In this document: positions 14,203 through 17,872 of the stretch, in pieces
Numbering within the stretch: the stretch's first letter is position 1
Layout: each line of letters begins with the position of its first letter
Origin: an uncultured Pseudomonadota bacterium
GTDB taxonomy: Bacteria; Myxococcota_A; Polyangia; HGW-17
NCBI GenBank assembly: GCA_938004375.1
Contig: CALKWH010000086.1
Coordinates: 1 to 17,872, forward strand
Direction: 5' to 3'
Length of the DNA stretch: 17,872 nucleotides
Notes under the pieces: generated by a model
Seen by the model: only the letters and a program-made list of their open reading frames with translations
Database searches by the model: none
Told to the model about the DNA's origin: nothing
Translations under genes and position numbers: made by a program

Positions 14203-17200
14203 TCAGACATCGATGCTCACGCCGAGGAGGCGGCGGGCCTGGACGTGACGGTCCGAGAGGGCCCAGGAGAGCAGGCCCGGGCGCAGGTCCTCCGGGGCGC
14301 GGCGGTAGAGCTCGGGGAGGTTCTGGGTGAGCAGCAGGGCGACGTGGAGGCCGCTGCGGTGGACGGCCTTGATCCAGTTGGACACGTTGAGGTTGCCCAT
14401 CTTGGACGAGACCTCGCTGATGGTCTGGGTCAGCGCCGCCCGCAGCTCGGGGGCGCCGGCCAGAAGCGCCTGCAGGCGCTGGCTCTCGGCGTCGGCGCCG
14501 GCGGGCTTCTGGGAGACGAAGCCGATGACGATCTTGAGCAGCAGCAGCATCTGGGGCGGGGTGGCCAGCATCGGCAGGGCGCGGCCGGTCCAGAAGCAGG
14601 TGCAGTAGGGCGCGGCCAGGGCGGCGATGCGGCGGATGTCCGTGTCGCCGAGGGCGGCGTCCGAGACGTGGAGCGCGGGGGTCGTGTCGAGGTAGGTCAG
14701 CGTGACGTCGGCCGCAGTGTTCCCCGGCGTCACCGGCGGGAACGGGATCGAGCACTGTCCGGCCAGGTAGGTCAGGGCGCGCTCCCACGCCGAGGGCAGC
14801 TCAGCGGGGCCTAGCACCCGCGGCGGCGGTGCGTCCCTGGGGAAGAAGCGCCCCTCGGGGACGTGCATCCCGAGGGTCTCGAAGATCTTGCCCACGAAAG
14901 GGAAGTCCTCGGGGTCCTGGGCCAGCTCCCACACCTCGGCGTCCACCGCGCGCCAGGCCCGGGCCAGAAACGGCGGCGTGAACTGCTGGTAAAGGGAGCG
15001 GGCCTCGGGGGCGTCGGCGTCGAGGGCGGCGAGGCCCGCGGCGAACAGGTAGGCCAGGTCCGGGGCGCTCTCGCGGGCGAGGCGGAAGCCGGCGAGGCAG
15101 GCGTTGACGCGGGCCTCGGGGGAGAGCAGATCCTTGCGCACGCCCTCGAGCCGCTCGGTGAGGGCCTCGGGGGAGAGCCGGGCGCGCATACGGGCCAGGC
15201 GCTCCATGGCTTCGGCGGCCTCGGTGTCCTGAGGGAGGATGGCGTGGACGATCTCCCAGGCGGCCCTGGCCTTGTCGAGGTCGGTCAGGTGCTCCTCGTA
15301 GAGCAGTGCCAGCGAGCGGGCCAGGGCCAGCGTGCGCTGGGGCCGGCGGTTGCCGAACTGATGCAGGAGCTTGCGGTGGAGGCGCTCGACGATGCGGAAG
15401 TCACCGCGGCCGCGCAGGAGGCGGTCGAGCTCGTCGAAGGCGCGCTGGTTCTCTGGATCGACCTCGAGGACCTTCTCGAAGTGGCGGACGGCCTCGTCGA
15501 GGCGCCCCTGGCCCTCGGCCACGGCGCCGGCGCACAGGTTGACCGTCGGGCTCTCGGGGCCCAGTTCGAGGGCGTGGAAGATCGCCGAGTTGACCGTGTT
15601 ATCGGCCTCACGCGCCCGGTGCGCGGCCAGCGCGTACAGCGCGTGGAAGTCGGGGACCTCGGGCTGCATCCGGCGGGCCTTGTCCAGCATCTGCAGGGCT
15701 TCCCGCGGGCGGCCCTGGTCCAGGTGCTCCTCGGCCTTCTGCACCAGGACCTCGGCGTCGAGGATGGACTCTCCCTTGATGCGGTCGGCCTGGGTCTTCT
15801 GCAGGTAGGCGGCCTTGCGGGCCGGGTCGCTGAGGGTCTGGTGCGCGCTCTTGAGGTACTCGAGGATCTCCTCGAGCTTCACATGGTCCTCGCCCAGGTC
15901 GATCTCGGCGTAGGCGGAGATGGCGAACTCCCGGGCCATGGCCTCGATCCGCGTCCCGATCTCCAGGTTCCCGGCGGTCGGCGACAGGCCCAGGGCCTGG
16001 AAGTAGTCCTTCTCGCGGATGTCCAGGTAGAACTCGCGCAGGCGGCGGCGCTTGTCCTCCACGGCGTTGTCCTCGATCTCCATGGGAATGTCGAGGATCA
16101 GGCCGTCGTCGGCGGCGGCGGGTCCGCCCGGCATGGGCAGGTCGGCGACCACGGAGATCTCGCCCTCGCCGGCCTCTGGCTGGTACAGGACCTTCTTGAT
16201 GTTCGAGATGCTCAGCGGGTCGTCCACCACCGGCATGCGCATGGAGCTGGCGGCCGCCTGGGAGCGGGCGTCGCGCACGAAGAAGCACATGCCCGTTTCG
16301 AGGAGCGCGTACACCTGGGTGTAGACCGTCATCGGATCCACGCCCTTGGCCAGCACGTCGGCGATGGTGGCGCCTGGGGCGCCGAGGTGGCCCAGCACGC
16401 CGTCGCCGAACACGCGGACGAACTCGTCGTGCAGAGTCTTGAATCGCTCGTTGAACTTGAAGGTCGAGAACAGGTCGTTCTGAACCCTGGCGGTGATCTC
16501 GTCGAGGTCGGCGCCGCGCTTGAGGCCGGCGAACACCAGGGCCACCGGGTCCACCGGGCTCTTGGGCAGGCGCTCGGAGAAGGTGTCGCCCGGGGAGAAC
16601 GTGTAGCTGCCCGTGTGCCACCGGAAGGCGTTGACGATGCGGACCTTGACCAGCGAGGCGTGGTACTTGAGCACCAGATCCTGGTCGAACTCCTTGGCCT
16701 CGAGCAGCGCCTTGAGGAAGGACACGCGGGTGTTCTTGGCCGTGGCCAGCAGCTCCTGGTGGCGCTTCTCGGTGAGCACGCCCTTGGTGACCAGGTAGTT
16801 GCCCAGCATCTCGTGCCTGATGTTGGATTCGGCGCCCATGGGCCGGCCGAACAGGAAGAAGATCTCCTTCTGCATCTTCCCCTGCTCGAGGAGCAGCACA
16901 CCGGTGCCCTCGATGTCGTAGATGTCCAGAAGCAGGGTGGCCAGCGGGCGCACGTCCAGGGTGCCCTGGAACGGCCCGCTCATGGTGATGCGGGTGCGCT
17001 TCGTGGGGGCGGCCTCGGTGGCGTCGCCCCGCTTGAGCAGCTGGAGGATCTCGTGGGTGAATTCCCGCACCTGGAACGGCTTGGGGAAGAAGACCACGCC
17101 CAGCTCCTCGCGCAGGCGGTTGAGCAGCGCGGTCTCCTTGTAGATGGCGCTGGTGATGACGATGGGGATGTCCTTGCCATGGGCGCTGTCCCGCACCGCG

Positions 17201-17415
17201 CGGCAGAAGGCGAAGCCGTCCATCTTGGGCATGAGCAGGTCCGAGATGACCAGGTCGACCTTGCTCTTCTGGAACAACTGCCAGGCGACTTCGCCGTCCG
17301 GGGCCAGGAGCAGCTCGATCTGCATGTCCTTGAAGGCGGGATCCTTCTGGAAGATGTGCTCCATGATGGTTCGCGTGTGCTTGTCGTCTTCCGCGATCAG
17401 GACCTTGAGCTGCAT
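14203..17415 (-). CDS. Response regulator with DUF4388, J-like and TPR regions
   Basis: 1070 residues; the open frame continues upstream to the contig edge, but the start at 17415 has GGAGGA just before it and opens directly into the receiver domain. The receiver domain (1-128) has D10/D11, phospho-acceptor D59 in VISDLLMPKMDG, T88 and K112 in FPKPF. Residues 144-375 form a DUF4388 (PATAN-like) region (GPFQGTLDVRPLATLLLDIY, then GVLLLEQGKMQKEIFFLFG). A J-like segment at 469-538 (DYFQALGLSPTA, then TLSDPARKAAYL) lacks the HPD motif needed to stimulate Hsp70. TPR-type helices follow at 555-735. The last 200 residues (about 870-1070) are unrecognised. No DNA-binding or catalytic output domain is seen, so signalling by protein-protein contact is likely. 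Similar layouts are common in Myxococcota. The cognate kinase is not in view. Confidence 0.88.
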   Translation of the reverse strand: MQLKVLIAEDDKHTRTIMEHIFQKDPAFKDMQIELLLAPDGEVAWQLFQKSKVDLVISDLLMPKMDGFAFCRAVRDSAHGKDIPIVITSAIYKETALLNRLREELGVVFFPKPFQVREFTHEILQLLKRGDATEAAPTKRTRITMSGPFQGTLDVRPLATLLLDIYDIEGTGVLLLEQGKMQKEIFFLFGRPMGAESNIRHEMLGNYLVTKGVLTEKRHQELLATAKNTRVSFLKALLEAKEFDQDLVLKYHASLVKVRIVNAFRWHTGSYTFSPGDTFSERLPKSPVDPVALVFAGLKRGADLDEITARVQNDLFSTFKFNERFKTLHDEFVRVFGDGVLGHLGAPGATIADVLAKGVDPMTVYTQVYALLETGMCFFVRDARSQAAASSMRMPVVDDPLSISNIKKVLYQPEAGEGEISVVADLPMPGGPAAADDGLILDIPMEIEDNAVEDKRRRLREFYLDIREKDYFQALGLSPTAGNLEIGTRIEAMAREFAISAYAEIDLGEDHVKLEEILEYLKSAHQTLSDPARKAAYLQKTQADRIKGESILDAEVLVQKAEEHLDQGRPREALQMLDKARRMQPEVPDFHALYALAAHRAREADNTVNSAIFHALELGPESPTVNLCAGAVAEGQGRLDEAVRHFEKVLEVDPENQRAFDELDRLLRGRGDFRIVERLHRKLLHQFGNRRPQRTLALARSLALLYEEHLTDLDKARAAWEIVHAILPQDTEAAEAMERLARMRARLSPEALTERLEGVRKDLLSPEARVNACLAGFRLARESAPDLAYLFAAGLAALDADAPEARSLYQQFTPPFLARAWRAVDAEVWELAQDPEDFPFVGKIFETLGMHVPEGRFFPRDAPPPRVLGPAELPSAWERALTYLAGQCSIPFPPVTPGNTAADVTLTYLDTTPALHVSDAALGDTDIRRIAALAAPYCTCFWTGRALPMLATPPQMLLLLKIVIGFVSQKPAGADAESQRLQALLAGAPELRAALTQTISEVSSKMGNLNVSNWIKAVHRSGLHVALLLTQNLPELYRRAPEDLRPGLLSWALSDRHVQARRLLGVSIDV

Positions 17416-17442
17416 GGGATCCTCCGTTGCCTGGCGGCCCCG

Positions 17443-17451
17443 TTTATACCA
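17443..17451 (-). promoter_or_regulatory. Extended -10 promoter of the response regulator gene
   Basis: On the minus strand TGGTATAAA carries both the TG of an extended -10 element and a 5-of-6 TATAAT match. It would place the transcript start about 20 bases before the start codon. The -35 region 17 bases further up is poor (TGTCCC), as is common for extended -10 promoters. Confidence 0.45.
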
Positions 17452-17518
17452 TTGACCGGGCCGTGGGGACAGAGGGAAGTTTTGGGCGAACGGTGTGCGC
17501 GCCAGACGGGGACTCGAG

Positions 17519-17630
17519 GTCCGTGTTCCCCTTCCCGCCGGGCCGCTGTCCGTGTGCGACCGTCTTCGGTCGCCCGTCCGTGCGCGACCGACTCCGGTCG
17601 TCGGTCCGTGCAAGTCCGTGGAGGTCCGTG
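17519..17630. repeat. GTCCGTG repeats with two twin hairpins
   Basis: Exact GTCCGTG copies start at 17519, 17548, 17576, 17604, 17614 and 17624. The 28-base intervals hold two near-identical hairpins: GCGACCG-TCTT-CGGTCGC (17556-17573) and CGACCG-ACTC-CGGTCG (17585-17600). The loops differ while the stems are kept, which suggests the structure matters. The heptamer is the reverse complement of the one at 11655-11716. Within the 457-base stretch 17416-17872 no convincing gene is seen. Confidence 0.7.
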
Positions 17631-17713
17631 ATTCCGGCGGCCCGGCGGTCTGTGCGGCTGTGACCTCAGTGCGTGCGTCGGTTCCACGGTCGTGGATGAA
17701 CGTCCGACTCCTG

Positions 17714-17872
17714 CGTACGAACCCCCTTCGCCCGAGTGTGCGCCCCTGCCGCTGGTGTACGTACACCGGCCGCCCACGTGCGAATGCCCGCCGGCCGCGT
17801 ATGCGTTCCCGCCGCCAGCGTACGAACCCCCTTCGCCCGAGTGTGCGCCCCTGCCGCTGGTGTACGTACACC
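17714..17872. repeat. 21-bp-period minisatellite with 105-bp higher-order unit, runs off the contig
   Basis: Consecutive 21-bp units start at 17714, 17735, 17756, 17777 and 17798. Most open with a variant of CGTACG and continue C-rich (CCC-n-n-C-CGCC). Units six to eight (17819 onward) repeat units one to three exactly. This gives a higher-order period of 105 bp and a perfect 55-bp duplication (17713-17767 and 17818-17872). Because 21 is a multiple of three, all frames look like heptad repeats, so coding cannot be judged. The array is cut by the contig end. Confidence 0.8.

Noticed and set aside
14863..17631. A 922-codon open frame antisense to the response regulator
   Set aside because: It is low-complexity Gly/Leu/Val/Glu-rich and mirrors the GC-rich third positions of the real gene; no domain or ribosome site supports it.
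17416..17871. In-frame extension of the response regulator to the contig edge
   Set aside because: The extra residues are Arg-rich and encoded by the repeat tracts, while a good ribosome site and promoter place the start at 17415, directly before the receiver domain.
17713..17872. 21-bp repeats as replication-origin iterons
   Set aside because: No initiator gene, AT-rich region or DnaA boxes are nearby, and the units are GC-rich.

Overview
The window is one contig, or the end of one, from a GC-rich bacterium, most likely a member of Myxococcota or a close deltaproteobacterial relative. The main clue is the first gene. It is a long run of thrombospondin type 3 repeats ending in a MYXO-CTERM-like tail (Cys-Gly-Cys, then a hydrophobic helix, then four arginines). 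Several lipoproteins and a response regulator fused to DUF4388, J-like and TPR regions fit the same group. No rRNA, tRNA, CRISPR or transposase gene was seen.

Both ends bear assembly marks. Bases 16-49 are the Illumina TruSeq read-2 adapter, and bases 1-15 look like the end of the P7 oligo plus an 8-base index. The last 55 bases exactly repeat 17713-17767. The outermost bases should therefore not be read as biology without checking.

Layout. (1) 51-2046, + strand: the end of a calcium-binding repeat surface protein, then a small lipoprotein with a carboxypeptidase-regulatory-like fold. (2) 2050-6429, - strand: a PpiD/SurA-like membrane-anchored chaperone, a lipoprotein related to M49 (dipeptidyl-peptidase III-like) metallopeptidases, and the rRNA 2'-O-methyltransferase TlyA. 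The last two are 2 bases apart. A sigma-70-like promoter lies upstream of the chaperone. (3) 6664-11637, + strand: a small lipoprotein, then three tightly overlapping genes. These encode an exported DUF3857/transglutaminase-like protein with an intact Cys-His-Asp triad, a second exported DUF3857-like protein in which all three triad positions appear replaced, and an RDD-family membrane protein. (4) 11638-11870: a convergent gap full of CACGGAC repeats. (5) 11871-17415, - strand: an OPT-family transporter with an unusual acidic EKPAE-repeat tail, preceded by a 1070-residue response regulator. (6) 17416-17872: no convincing gene. It holds GTCCGTG repeats with twin hairpins and a 21-bp-period minisatellite running off the end.

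The most interesting biology is the overlapping trio at 7137-11637. It pairs an apparently active transglutaminase-like enzyme with an apparently dead partner and a membrane protein. It reads as an envelope protein-processing or peptidoglycan-associated complex, but its substrate and function cannot be told from sequence. The multidomain regulator and the two intergenic repeat regions that share a heptamer are the next most notable items.
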